Assembly: GCF_037975245.1 (NCBI RefSeq)
Contig: NC_092564.1
Span: 9,461,984 to 9,525,983, forward strand
Length of the DNA: 64,000 nt
Reading direction: 5' to 3'
From: Apostichopus japonicus
Lineage: Eukaryota > Echinodermata > Holothuroidea > Aspidochirotida > Stichopodidae
Made by a program: the position numbers and the translations under genes. Shown in pieces: positions 24,086-37,500 of this stretch. How positions within the stretch are numbered: position 1 is the stretch's first letter; the number at the start of each line of letters is the position of its first letter. A model generated the notes under the pieces. That model saw nothing but the letters and a program-made list of their open reading frames with translations. It made no database searches and had not been told where the DNA came from.

Positions 24086-26345
24086 ACTTTCTGTTATATA
24101 TCTTTCTGCTATATGTCTATTCCAGATTTATATGAAGGAAAGCAATAATCAAATGATATTCATATAACCGTACATTGTTGACAAACGGATCTTACAGGGG
24201 GCCTATATAGGAGCCGTATTCATCATTACGCCTAGAGGTATACAATCAATTAACTCTAAACTGGTTTGACCTTTTTTGTGACCTGCATAAAGCGTTAACT
24301 GATCGCTGTAATTATTTAGAGCTTAGGATACAATCTTCGATTAATTTATCCTGTACAACATGAGATTTTTCAGTCATAACAATAATAACAAACTTATTCT
24401 TTTCCCATGGTGCTGAGTATATACAGACCCGTGGAATGGTCATTGGTACGGTCCTATATACAGTCAGAAAGTTTAGGCATACGGAAATGTAGATTAGAAA
24501 GATTGATTAGAAAAAAAGGTGTGATGATATAGCATGTGTTATATGCACCATTGCCGTGTGGATATGCGTTATTGTAGAGCGTGCGAAAAATTGTATTATG
24601 TACAGATTCCTTGGGCAAATTTTTGTCAGTGTCGAAACGGATATATACATATTAGTAGTACCGGTAGAAGGTTATAGTAGCATTATATACCAAAAATGGC
24701 AGTGTAGGCTACAGGCTATATAAACACGCAAAGCCTATACATACACATGCATGTAAAATTTGCGATAAACACATAGGCCTTCTAAGTCCGACGGAAGAAC
24801 ATTAAGTCCATTTATAAATTGTACAAAGTGTTCCTAATAATGTGCTCATCATAAGATGTTATTGTGTAAGGCCTAAATAGCAAGATTGTATATAGACAAT
24901 TTGGTTGCCGAAAGTGACGAGATTTGTTCATTACTCAATCATTTGCGCACAAATGTAGGCTACTCCTTTTTTTTCACCGGCATATTTCACTATAATAGAG
25001 GGCTTTACGTGCAGAAATCCATTGCGCGAAAATATTTCGTTCCCTTTTCTTTCATACAATGCAAATGTTCTCAACATGTAATGAAAATGTTATCATATAC
25101 ACACGATTTATGACTGAGCTTCTTACGTGGTGACCGTGGGCAATATCTTAAAGGTAGTCTGTAAAGGCCCCAAATTATAGCACGCCATAATTGATAGTAG
25201 TTTTTAAAAGGTACTTTTCTGGAGGTCTTTACTCTCAAAATTGTTCTCAGGCATTTTTAAGTGACGCATAAGATGACTGAATGTCCCAGTGAGGAAAATT
25301 TTATCGAAGGTTGTAATAAAAAGAGTTTGACCAAAGGTGACCATATTTGAACATCTAGCATATTTGGGACCAATACAGCATACCTTTTAGGTTTGTAAAT
25401 GTCATGTAGTTTACACATGAGTAGTTTTGACAGTTGGATTGACAGATGGGAATCTATCAAAAAAAGAAACTTTTTAAAACGGCTAGTTCTTTTACCACAT
25501 GAAATAACTGTTTCTTCAATGGCAGTTTGCTTTTATACGTCTTTCCCGGAACTGTTAAATTATATTTAGGATTAAGCCTGATTGATTTTTCACATACTTT
25601 GGCGGGAGGTATACTATATGAATATACCAATTTTGAAATACTTTGCCATGAGATTTTTTTTTTGGTTAACCTGGATCCAGCCAGACAAATTGACTATACA
25701 CTAGTATCGTTTCCTCTGGTCAGGTGACCAAAGAGTTTTACAGGTAAGCTTAGAATTTGGCCCTTCCTGTGGTCTGTGCATTACTTCCGATTGTATAATT
25801 CAAGATGTAAGATGGATTTGACAAATACCTGCAGGCTACGTCACATAATAATGGGATATAAAAAAAATATTAGCAAAATGCCAGAATAAACATCATTAAA
25901 GTAACCGGATTTACAGACGAATTAATTATATGTTTTCATGCGTGCAGTCCTTTGTAAAGTGGTTTTACACGTCACTTTAGTATGTAAACCGACTGTTTGG
26001 TTGTATATGCAAAACGTTCAAATTCTTTCATATTAACCACAACTATATGCTATCAACGAATTGCATACAAATGTTACGTGATCCTTACTCCATAATTTCA
26101 AGTTTACGATTTTTATGCTGGCTAATGCATTATCAGTGTAGGCCTAGTAATAATAACAAATGAAATCAATGTGCCTTCTCCGTCTCACATTCCTACCCAT
26201 TTACTACAACAAGGGGGGACGGATCAATGATTTTATTTAAGCGACGGCGTTTGCGCAAGCTGGCGTCTTTAAAATAGACTACCATATACTGAGGGGTTTT
26301 CGAGCAACCTCCCCACCAAAAAAAATACACATAAAATTGTGCATT
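24086..26345. other. Nothing recognised
   Basis: AT-rich sequence without a recognisable gene, RNA or long repeat. Short open frames near 24886 (+) and 25257 (-) show no domain. Confidence 0.4.
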
Positions 26346-26519
26346 CAGAGGCGTATTCACCCTATAGCCTAAACTAGGTCTAAATTTGTGTTTAAACGTA
26401 AGGTCGTACTACTTATGACTAATTTTAATTTGTTTTGTGAGGTTGAAACACATGTACAACCCCTACACACCCTCCCCCCATCTCCCAACCTTCCTCGGCC
26501 CCACTTGAATCCGCCCCTG
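26346..26519. mobile_element. Possible decayed hAT-like MITE, about 174 bp
   Basis: The left end, CAGAGGCGTATTCA, and the right end read inward, CAGGGGCGGATTCA, match at 12 of 14 positions. No target duplication is visible, so either the element is old or one end belongs to another copy. Confidence 0.4.
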
Positions 26520-26557
26520 ATAATCAATCTGAAGTTGTCATCGTGAAGGGTATCACA

Positions 26558-27065
26558 TAGCTCTCAACTCTTGAGAAGGCAAATGCTGGTCCATGCCACA
26601 AATCGCCGTCCTGGGGGAGTGGTATAAGGGGAGGGGGTGTCCCCCTCCCCCTTTTGATTTTTTTTTTGAATCCTGGTGATGCCTACATGTAAAATGGTGG
26701 CACTTAGAAAGGCTTTTGTCACCCAACATTTTCTGAGAAATATGCATTTTTGTGTGTGTAACATTTATAAATTGAATAGTAGGTGATAATTCATTCTTTC
26801 CCGTGGCATGAAAATGTTCGCTGCTCGCCCCAATGAAAAGAAATATAGGCTAATTTGAGGTTCAAATCATGCTGTTAAGGAGGTTTTATACTCTATTATG
26901 CTAAATGCCAAAGAAATGATGGTTGCTAAGTCAAAATTTGATGCAGTTTTTTTATGTATACTTGACAATTACAATGCGGGTTTTTCGGACGCTTGCGCGG
27001 GTCAGCGGGTTTGGGTGTTAGAATGCGGGTCCAACCCGCGAATTGCGGGTCAGTTAGGAGCTCTG
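26558..27065. mobile_element. hAT-like non-autonomous element, 508 bp (same family as 3629-4114)
   Basis: The left end, TAGCTCTCAACT, and the right end read inward, CAGAGCTCCTAACT, form a short imperfect inverted repeat. The flanks are gtatcaca and gtatcatt, so six of eight bases of a target duplication survive. About 425 bp aligns with 3690-4114 with scattered differences. Shared features are the C-rich left part, 'aaatggtggcacttagaaagg' and the repeated ACCCGC/GCGGGT right arm. Confidence 0.8.
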
Positions 27066-27073
27066 GTATCATT

Positions 27074-30000
27074 CGCTATAATTCTAAATTATGCAATATG
27101 AAATTTCAGAGGACATTTGGCAATTACTCAAGATTATATAGGCAAATATTGTAATCATAACAGCAACTTATAATGACCTAATTTTGTCTAATTACCATAT
27201 CCTTATCTAGACTATATAGTAGGACACATTCAATAATTGATGTAATTGATCAATTCTACATTTGAAACGAATCGCTATATGTATACGTTGTTGTGTTATG
27301 TTCTTTTTTTCCCCTCTAATTTCTCCTTTTTTCTTTGCGTGCGCGTGGGGGCACGCATGTGCGTGTATACGCGCATGTTTTGCTAGGATGACATTCCCAT
27401 GGAAACACACCGGTATACAAGATTATCAAATTGTTAGCAGGTCATCAAAGTGTTCAGTGCAACGTGACTAAGAGGGGGGGGGGGGGTCAAGGTACCCATT
27501 AAAGTGGCCTATATATGGATCGGCAAATGGTTCATCGTGGACCGGTATATCGTATAGTTCCCGCCGGGTATAATACGGTGTAATTATCCAAAGGTCTTCC
27601 CTCTTTCCCGTACACAGTTCACCCTCAGAGTTTTCAGGTACTGATATCTAATTTCTGTTTGAACTATCTTCTATTGAACAGACATTGATACACTTTCTAA
27701 GCAGTTTGGGTTCATATGCTTTTGTTTGGGTAAGTTGATTGTAGAAGTCAAAGTACTATTACAACTGACGAGTATAACACCTAAATATGTCAGGAAAACG
27801 TGTAGGTGTCTATTATACTTTACGCTTTATATTCTTATAGAATAAAAAGGGTTCCCATCCCTCTTTATCATCTCTTATCTCTTTCTAGAAATCTGTCTGG
27901 AATTCCTTTGTTCCATCTCTTTTAAATCCTCTTAAATAAAAACCACAAAATAACAACAAAACAATCGATTAGTTCTCTGTAAATGTAGACAAAAGTTTAC
28001 TCAGCCCACTTGTCTATTGGCACCCTACGCTTGATAACCCGCTGAAAACGACGCGTCGCCTTTAGTTTCGGACGGCGTTCCATGATATGGGTCATCGAGT
28101 CGGTAAAAGAGATCAATTAACTTTGTGACTTACTCCTTCGTATATTTCTCTGAGTCGCCTGTTGTGACGTATTGATATAACAAAAACATTTACATAGAAT
28201 AGCGTTTTACACACGTAGGTGGTTTTATAGGGTGGTTATTAAAGATATCAGAAAATTGATTGAAGAACATACAAAAGCTATATACCTGTGAACTTGTCAC
28301 TTCTTCAGAGAAATTTGATGATTAGTAATTTAACTGAATTGATTCTTTCTCTTCGACTTCACACCTTCAAAACGTAACGTATAGTTGTGAATTCTTGCTA
28401 ACTTTAATAAACAATGAAATAGTCCAGTCCAGTAAACCTTACACCTCCTGAACTGTAATCGATAGAAATTACAAATATAGTACTTCAATCTTTCCTTCTG
28501 CTTGAAGGAAGTGTCATCCCTTGATTGGAGGTGTTTTATTTACAGTTATATGATTGCTACACTTTATGAAGGTCACACACGCAAAAAGTAGATATGTAAT
28601 AAATATAGGCCTACTGAATGACTACCGCGGAAATGTAGAACCTCCCTACCCCCCTCCCAACCCCCTCCCATTGGGTATATGTTATCCGGGTTATACTCTG
28701 AAGTATAGCGTATTTAGTACCGTACCCTTCACGGGGAGAACTGTATAGTGATCTCAAGTTATGTAATGATTGGTTTATTGCATAGAAGCTCTTTTTTCAT
28801 TTGTTCCAGTACCATGAAGAACCAGTTTCCTCAAGGTTGAATAGCGCCAAAACGTCGATTGGATGAGGTATAGCACAATTCACTATGTGAATGTATAGGG
28901 ACCGCTCTACTAATTATTTCAGGCCCCCATATAACTTACGGTGTAAGAAGATGTCATGAAATGTAAGGAAATGCAACAACCAGGGACACCGAGGTGTCTG
29001 TTTTAAGGTCGCATCAAATACTATGGGAGACACTACAGTATACAATATCCCCTGATGTTTTACCTTACTTGAGAATTTACCCGGATAGAATATACTGACG
29101 GGGATATTCTATACTGACACACCGTTACGATATCACATCTGTCATGTATATAACTATATGTTAAAACGGCATACATGTCATGTTGTAACTGTGTATATAG
29201 TCTTGACTATTATTCACACTTAATGGTATAACCAAACAATGTTACTATACGCCATCTAACAATATGTGATTAATGATTACAACAAGTTAACTTCTCAGTT
29301 TCAGCGAAGAGTTACCCGAAATATTGCCCTATAAATATGAATCCAATTTTTCATCCCTTCGTATGCAGGGAAACCTTTCAAATTCTATCATAATATCTGT
29401 GCGGTGTAATTTAGTGGACTCCATTAACAGCTTGCAGCCTGGATGGTATACCTCAACTTGTCTTTACCAGTTAGGGTCATTAGCCTTTATCATAAGGTGG
29501 AAAGGTCCTCACAAAATTATGACGCTTTAAATTGACTGTTATCAATGACAAGCCACTAAAACGAACTTATGACACCGTAACACAACTGGACGAACACATA
29601 TAAATAAACTCGCATTAAGATTAACACAAGCACAATACATACACACTGCTGAGAAAAGTATTCGGAATTTAACGGGATTCTATAGAAGCAAATAATACCA
29701 TAAGGTTTGAACTATTGAGTGAACTAGCAATGAGTTGTTTTTGGTGGTGGTGGTATTTTATAATAAGAAGACTCGTTAACACAGTTGAGCTCGCATAATA
29801 ATGGTGTATTGTCAACAATTATTTCCAGGTACCATAATGCTTAAACATCGCGAATATATTGTAATTTTCCCACGCTATAGGGGCAATAGGGAGGCGGATT
29901 TTTTCTTTTCTTTTGATATAAATGAAACAACGTGTACGTCTATTGTAATCATACGTGACTGCAGCATGGTTACAACCATCGATGCCTTTTCTGCTACCCT

Positions 30001-30381
30001 ATATATCGACTTCGATCGACAACGTTTTTTGAGCCTTCCAATTGTTCATTCCAACTGAAATGTTTAATTTGCATATACGAAGACAAAAACTGTATATGTA
30101 AACTACGTCATAATAAAGCAAACCAAAGCACTCCGGGTACAAGGAATGTCTATATATTTGATCCAGTTTTCAAGACATTCTACTTTTAAAATGTCTACTA
30201 TTGAACTATGTCTATAGACTACTCCTTAGACAGACCAAAAGTTGATGACGTCAGCTCCACGTGCCATATCTACAGTTTTAAATGTTTATATAGGTACGTT
30301 TTTTTCTTTTTTTTCTAAAGATTCTTATAAGCACAAATAACAACAACCAACATTGAAATCTAACAACAGGTCCTTTGAAAC
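27074..30381. other. Nothing recognised
   Basis: No gene or RNA seen. A short alternating purine-pyrimidine stretch (GCGTGCGCGTG ... GCATGTGCGTGTATACGCGCATG) lies at about 27337-27379 and a G run at 27474-27486. Confidence 0.4.
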
Positions 30382-30740
30382 CAGGGGCGTATCCAGGGGG
30401 GGCGCAACAGGCGCGCGCCCCCCCTATTGGCCGTCACCAAAAAAAAAAAAAAGTTTAGCAAAAAAAAAAAAAAAAATTGATGACGACCTTTATGTGAGAT
30501 GTCGGTGATCGCTCAACCCCCCCCCCCCCTCCCGTATGCTTTATTTTTTGTTTGCCAAAAAAAGGTTCTGGCGAAGTTCAGCGGCATAATAGTTTTAGAA
30601 ACATAGATGGTAATTGTGTTTGTATTATCACTATAAACACTAAATGACATGCCAGCCATACTAAATTGTGCATTTTGTGTCCATATTTACTGGAAATGTC
30701 GAAAAATGGTCGAAAGGTCGAAAAATGGATCACATATGGC

Positions 30741-31580
30741 CATGGGCGGCGATCCTGGGTGGAGGGGGGATATATCCCCCCATGAAAATGGGTGGAGGGG
30801 ATGTAATGCACCATACCCCCCCCCCCCCCACCAAATGCCAGGGATAAGAATATTTTCATGCCTACATTTATGCATCTTCGTTAATGTACGGCTCTTTTTT
30901 AGCTTCATTTCTCGCCTACCATAAACGCAGTGCGATCTTTTCAAATAAAGCGTCTTTATAAAGCAAAAATAGTTGACTGTAGGCTTCATTGGCCCTATAA
31001 CAACAAAATGTATTATTGCGCCCACGGTATTGATATGGTACATATATGCACCCTCATAGTATTCATATAGGCCCTATAGTAGGCCTACACACGTACATGT
31101 TCCCTCGAACAGCTGAGAATCGATTGATAGGGTAATGCTTAATACACGTTTCACCTGGATGCCCTAGCAATCGGTACCTAGGAATGTAACTATGTGTAAT
31201 TGTGTATTGCATGTGTATAGGCCTATGATAGCCTGCATGAGGCCATTTTCTTCATCGAATAATATAACAGAGCTCTCGAACATTCTAACGTTGCGCCTGA
31301 AACAAGATTGACAGGGGCAATTTTCCCAAAATAACACCCGAAATTAAAAAAAAAAGTATTTTGGATCCTGATTATGAGATATTTCGGACATGACATCCCT
31401 ATTTTAAAGTTGGGTATATGCCGCTTGGAAACCTCGGGAAGTGCCGTTTCCGGCCATCTAGAGGGTTTGTTAATCCCAAAATTTTCTTGTACGCTTCGCG
31501 CCAACTCATGGTGGCGCTACGCTTAGATAGTCAACAAGGTCTAATCCCCCCCCACTCGGAAGTACGGATCGCCGCCCATG
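30741..31580. mobile_element. hAT-like element, 840 bp, with near-exact 8-bp target duplication
   Basis: The left end is CATGGGCGGCGATCC and the right end read inward is also CATGGGCGGCGATCC (15 of 15). The flanks are CATATGGC (30733-30740) and CATATGAC (31581-31588), 7 of 8 identical. The right arm (about 31425-31535) shares 'gtgccgtttccggccatct' and the GCGCCA...TGGCGC hairpin core with the 6446-7533 element. No transposase is encoded. Confidence 0.8.
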
Positions 31581-31627
31581 CATATGACAACATTTTGCAT
31601 TTCAGCCCTTCTTTGAAAGCAACAAGA

Positions 31628-31652
31628 GCCCAAGGGCACTGCGGTTCCTTGC
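31628..31652 (-). other. Helentron 3' terminal structure: hairpin plus subterminal inverted repeat
   Basis: On the coding strand GCAAGGAACC (the complement of the 5' terminus) is followed by GCAGT and a GCCC/GGGC hairpin about 7 bases from the inferred 3' end. In rolling-circle elements the 3' hairpin acts as the stop signal; this role is family knowledge. Confidence 0.65.
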
Positions 31653-31689
31653 CCCGGGGTACATGACAATAAACAGAATTTTATCATAG

Positions 31690-32320
31690 CAAGATTGGGC
31701 TGAAATAGTCCAAGTTAAATTGTGGTCCTACTTGTACCCATAAAGTAACCAACATAGCCAACACATTTGTGATCACAAATTGTGATCGGATTTTTGATCG
31801 GGAAGGCACTTTTGAGATCTGAATGTGGTGTCGAAAATGTAAGAAATATAAAGTCACGTCCAAGCGGGTCAACAGATCTGATAACATTTGTGACCTGAGA
31901 TCACATGACTGTTAAGTTTGAAAATGTTCTACCACCCCATTTACAACTTGTCCCAAAATATCAACCGTCTCACACCTTGGCACTGGAAGTTAATGCATTA
32001 AATGTCTAAAAATTAACTTTGAACTGGTATACATAACTTCACACACAAAGGTCACCCGGAGGTCAACCAATTGACATTTTTGATCAGTGAAATGTGAATA
32101 CAACATCAGAACTATAAAACTTAAAACATTTTTTCTTTGCCCATTTTCTCCCAACAGACTTGTTTTTCAACATTAATTGACCTTTGGTGACTTTGGATCA
32201 CATGACCGTTAACTTTGAAAGTATTCCCCTATACTATTCGCAACTTGTCCCAAAATATCAACCATGTCACACCTTGGCACTGGGAGTTATTGCATTAAAT
32301 GCTCAAAATTAACTTGTGTC
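31690..32320. repeat. Helentron subterminal repeat, 3'-side array (about 1.6 units)
   Basis: Two diverged copies carry the string of motifs 'atcacatgac(c/t)gttaa', 'caacttgtcccaaaatatcaa', 'cacaccttggcactgg' and 'attaactttgaa', with GGTCA/TGACC boxes. The same unit makes up the 46595-48640 array at the other end. Confidence 0.85.
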
Positions 32321-33392
32321 AAATTACTGAAAAAAGACAAATACTCAGATATCTCAAATACATGGATATTGTTTATTTTTTTCAAATACTAGATATAAAC
32401 TGTACTGTTGTTATATAAAATATATGAACTTAAACTACACAACTATTTACAACTATATATAAAAGGAAAGAGACCATGTAGTGTTGATTGAGGTCTAATG
32501 GCAGTAAATGATTATGACTATTTGTTTTAAAATAAATATTGTTGTAATGTAAGCCCCACCACTACCCGCCTGCTATCCATCCCCTCATTTCTTCCATGAA
32601 CCATGAAAAGCTTGATATATTGTATTAACATATACTGCTTTCCTAACTAAACTTGGTTTTGGACAATTCTGCCAAAAAATGTAGACCAGAAATGAATAAA
32701 TTATTAGGAACACTTAAAATCAAGAAATACAGAGTACTTTTATGTTGAACATCGTTGTCAAAACTGCAGGGTCTTTACACCTTGTTTTGAGGTAGAGCTG
32801 GATGAAGACATAGAGTTAGCTGAAGTGCTGGCAGATGGTATAGTTTTTGTGATTTTGGTTATTGTGCTTCCTTGTATTCTTCACATCCTTCAGTCTGGAG
32901 CTTGTCCTCTATGGTGGCTTCTTCAAGAAAGCTGTGCATTTTATCGGTTGGGAGGGTCAGCTATTGTAACTAATCTTTATTAAGTATGGTGAATTGTATT
33001 CTTTTTGGTCCATTTCTACGCTCACGTTTACTGAAGTTATGAGCCTAGTTCATGGCCCATGAATCTGCAATGAAAAGATTGTAGAAACAAATATTAACAT
33101 GTTAATTCATTTGAATACCTGCAGTCTCTGAAAAAATAATGAGAAGTTAATGACCTTTTGTGTTTTCCATTGAATGCTCTTTTAGGTTTGCTGTAACTAC
33201 GAAAAACTGGTTTCATGACAATATACCCACATCAATTATTATAATTCCTGATTATAATGTTATTCGTAAAGATAGGACTGGCAACGGGGTGGGCAGCTGG
33301 CCTCTATAACAAGGAGGGGGTATTTTTAAATCTGCCATGACATTAGTTGCCTATTGCCTATATGTAGAACAATTCAGGTTTCTTACGCTTGT

Positions 33393-33470
33393 GCAGTGGC
33401 ACAGTGGGCAAGGCGTTAGACTATGGATCATTTTGGTCTGGGTGGCAGAGGTTCGAATGCACTTTCTTTG
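33393..33470 (+). tRNA. tRNA-like SINE head inside the Helentron
   Basis: An A-box-like TGGCACAGTGGG and a B-box-like AGGTTCGAATGC are correctly ordered, about 50 bp apart, on the plus strand. A cloverleaf is not convincing, so this is a SINE remnant rather than a tRNA gene. The body downstream to about 33560 has no obvious tail. Confidence 0.4.
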
Positions 33471-33959
33471 TTTACACCAAACTACAGATGCATTGTTATT
33501 TATAACTAATTTAATGTGCAAATTCAAAACACATATTTCATCTCTTTTAATTTTTGGGCGATTCGGCTGAAAAATTGTTTCATTTTGTACACACAAACTG
33601 GGTTTACCTCTAAGTTAGGGTATATCTGAAATTGATGGCTCTGTTCATCACCCTCACTTTAATATACCTGGTGAGAGGCTTGTGAGAAGAGGTGTATAAT
33701 TTGCACTATAATTAGTGCTGCATTGATTCACTGACATATACAACAATCAAAAAGCCCTTTGTATTTTATGTGTGACCGACAAATGTCTAACTTTTCAAGT
33801 TTGCTTTGAGTACTGGAGAAGTTATATGTTGTAAATATGATTGTCATTGATATGCATGGACTTGGATATTTGAAAGTTAACTTTCTGTTGCTTGCAAGTG
33901 AAGAATTGTTTGTGTCGCTACAAAATGCAGACAGTAATGAAACATGATACCTTGTTGTC

Positions 33960-34470
33960 TTTAGCTTGATGTTGTTCTGGATTGTTAAATTTTGGTTCAA
34001 ATTTGCAAGGTTAATCAAATTTGGTTGCAGTTTCATCAATTTTGTTCCACTTTTTAAAGAAATTAAAAATAGTTCAAGTTTGTTCAATTGTTGTTAAAAT
34101 TGTCAAAGTTATTCGAAGTGGTTAAATTTTTGTTCACGATTTGCTCAACCTTGTTCAAATTTTGGTCAAGGTTTGTTCAACTTTGTTCAAGTATTATTCA
34201 AATTTGGTTAAAGTTTATTCAAATTTCGCTCACAGTTATTCAAATTTGGTTCAAGTTTGTTCAAGTTTTGGTAAGATTTGTTCAAATTGTGTTCAAGTTT
34301 GTTCATGATTGTTTAAATTTTGTTCTGGTTTTTTAAATACTTGATCAAATGTGGTTTCAGTTTGATCAATTTTGTTCCATTTTTTTAAAGAAATATCATC
34401 AATATGTTCCACTTTTTAAAGAAATATAAAAGTTTCTTCAAGTTACTTCAAAATTGGGTTCAAATTTGAG
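33960..34470. repeat. Degenerate TTCAA-rich minisatellite
   Basis: Irregular 11-13 bp and ~24 bp units of the type GTTCAAATTTG and GTTCAAGTTTG. They create an artefactual plus-strand frame near 34088-34336. The tract lies just downstream of the stop codon of the Helentron gene. Confidence 0.8.
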
Positions 34471-34501
34471 CACATAAGACATATGGTACACATATTTTGG
34501 T

Positions 34502-37500
34502 TTAACTTGTTGTGTTTTCATGGCAGTTTTGCAGAGAAATCCATGTTGCTTTGTGATCACTGTAATAGCTCTCAAGGACTCCACTACCAAATGTTTTACT
34601 TGTAGGAATATTTGTGTAGATATGATCTAAGCATGAGTTATAATCTGTTGTAGGAGTGAGTATGATTTGTTGGTATTTGAATGTTCTTGTGAACAAAGAG
34701 AGAAGGCTGTTTTTCTCTGGCGTGTTTTGGAGTACATCAACATTGAAATCACCAATAATCAATGTTTGTTGTGAATGATCTATGCGACTTAGAAAGTTAC
34801 TCAATGCATCATGGAATTGTTGCATGGGAACCATTTTAGACCTGTAAATTAGTGCAATTTGAATAGTTCCAGCACATGTGTCTTTGGTTGTCAGGGAGAT
34901 TTCAATATTATTTGTATTCAGAGCATGTTCAGTCAGTGTTTTGATATTATTCTTAGTGTAGATTACAGTGCCATATGGGGAATTTGAGACAGGAGCATGA
35001 GATGGGATGTTTTTGAATAGTGTAAATCCTTCAATGAACAGCTCATCATTTGGTATTGCTTCTGATATATGGCATTCAGTGAAAAGTAGAATATCAGCAG
35101 ATGTGATTGTGCTGTCATGAATTATGTCAGAAATGTGTCTCTTCAGTGATCTTACATTTTGATGAATGATGGTAGTGCTGTCCGTACTTTCAAATGCATG
35201 GCTGCATATTTTCAATGATCGTATGGATCGTAGGTTTTCTACTTCCTTGACAACATTTCGATCGACATTAATTTTTTCTGGATTAAGTTCAAGAATGTAT
35301 AATCCATTTATGGAAGTCACTCTACTTAATGCAACATAGTGGATGTGACATTGTGATCTAGCACCTGACATATCAACAACTATCTCTTTCATTGTATCTC
35401 CTTGACATCTATGGACTGTCTTTGCAGTTGCTGGTCTGAGGGGAAATTGTTTCCGCATAACTTCTGCATTTTTGTTGCGACCAATCCTGAACTGTCGACT
35501 ACTTCTTGATATTGGTGTCCATGTTGAAGCAAGCTTTGAATGATACAGTTCTCTTTTAGAGTGTCGACATGCTTTACCTACAGTAATGTCATCGAACTGT
35601 ACCCATATAGTGTGAATGTTCTGATCATGTACATTCTCTATATACTTGATGATACCAGTAGCACCATTTATCATTCCATCTTCAACTGAAACATTGAGAC
35701 AGAGGTCAACTCTTTGATCAATGCCCAACGATAGTTCAGTGAATAATCCCATTGTCTTTTGAGGATTGTTTGGTATGCAAGTCAGTATTTTCTGTTTGAC
35801 TGTGTTTGGGACATCACCTACGACAATGTCTTGAGATCTAATTGTGAGCTTTAGAGTGTCTAGTTTGGAAAAAACTTCATCATTATGTGCATTCACTCTT
35901 AGGTTTGTCTGATAAACATGTGTAACATTTGATGGAACATTGTCGACTGTAAACTGTCTAGTGTTCAGCAGCTTCAAATCATCATCTGTTTGTCTATTTT
36001 CTCTTAGTCGGTTCAAAAGTTGAGCAAAACTCTGGTCATCTTTTTGTCGCATGATTTCAGTTAGTTCAAAGGCCATAAAATGATCTCTCCATAAATTAGA
36101 TGCAAGTGGACCATAATTATGAGTTAGATCATTAAATATCCATCCATCAAACACTGGCTTGAGTTGAAAGAGATCACCAACAGCAATAATGCTAACACCT
36201 CCAAATATTTTCTTGCTACCCATAATTTGTTGCAGTCTTTTATCTATGTATGTAAACATCCCATTACCAACCATAGATATTTCATCAATGAAAATGATTT
36301 TCAAATTTCGGAACTTCACTCGAAGTGAGTTTAACTTGTCTGATGTTAATGCCTTGTAATGAAATCCTTGACTAGCTGGAATGAGTAGAGCACTGTGAAT
36401 GGTACTGCCTTCGATACCATATGCTGCTTTGCCTGTTGGTGCCATTAGAAGAATGTGAGTATCATCTGGATCACTTCCAGGCTGGCTAGAATAGTATTTC
36501 AAAAGTGCATTGTACAGAGCTTTCAATACTTGAGATTTTCCTACACCAGCTCCGCCAGTAAGAAATGTGTACAGTGGTTCTTGTTTTGTTTTGCACCAAT
36601 GCAGTACATAGTAGAAAAAGTCTTTCTGCTTTTTATTGAGGCTGCGTACTAGAGTTCTATATTCTGAATCTGGCAAGCGAGGTTTTTGCAATTCTTCTAT
36701 GTTTGCACTATTGACTGCAATCCCAATGTCTTGTCCAATATCATACAATTCAGGTGATTCATTGGAAGGGATTTTCACTTGTTGTTTATCCTTTTCGTCT
36801 CGATGAGCCTTTTCCGTATGTTCTGTATTTGGTGCAATCTCATCATACATCTCAGGGTCTTCATTTTCAATATCATCAATTGCCTGGTCAATGATATCTC
36901 CACTGTGGTTATATTCTGCTTCCTTGTCTTTAATCTCGGATTCAACCTGGAGGTATCGTTCTTGGTATGTATCACATGACTCTATGATATTATTCTCAGA
37001 TCTCCAAGGAAAAAACAACATCAGTTGCTCTCTGTAGTACTTTTCTGCATCATTTTCCTTGTTAAACCGAACATATCTGATGATTTTGGCTTTGTTTCTT
37101 TTTCTAAAGTTTAATGCACCAACTGTATAGCATTTGACCTCACCAGTATCCTGCATATCATGGCCATCAGCATTATCATGTGATTCATAGTCTTGGGCAA
37201 TGCTGTCTTTGTTCAATTTGATAGAAGGGTCATCATCATTTTCATCTAATTCATAATCATTATTAGTACTCTCATTGCTCTTGTTGTCACTAGTGATATC
37301 GAACCAAGCTGCAAAGTCTGCAAGGCAATAATGTTGTAGTGCTTTAGGTCGGGCAGCATACTTCCTGATAAGTCCCATACATTCAATATCTGTAGAGTAA
37401 TCTGGCAACTGTTGAATATATTCCAATGGTTTGATCAGGATTGTTCGATCTTCTAATGGTGAGGTATTTATAAACACAAACTGCCTGGAGGCTTTTCTGA

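Noticed and set aside
34088-34336. 82-codon plus-strand frame rich in Phe, Val and Gln
   Set aside because: Generated by the TTCAA-rich minisatellite downstream of the Helentron gene.
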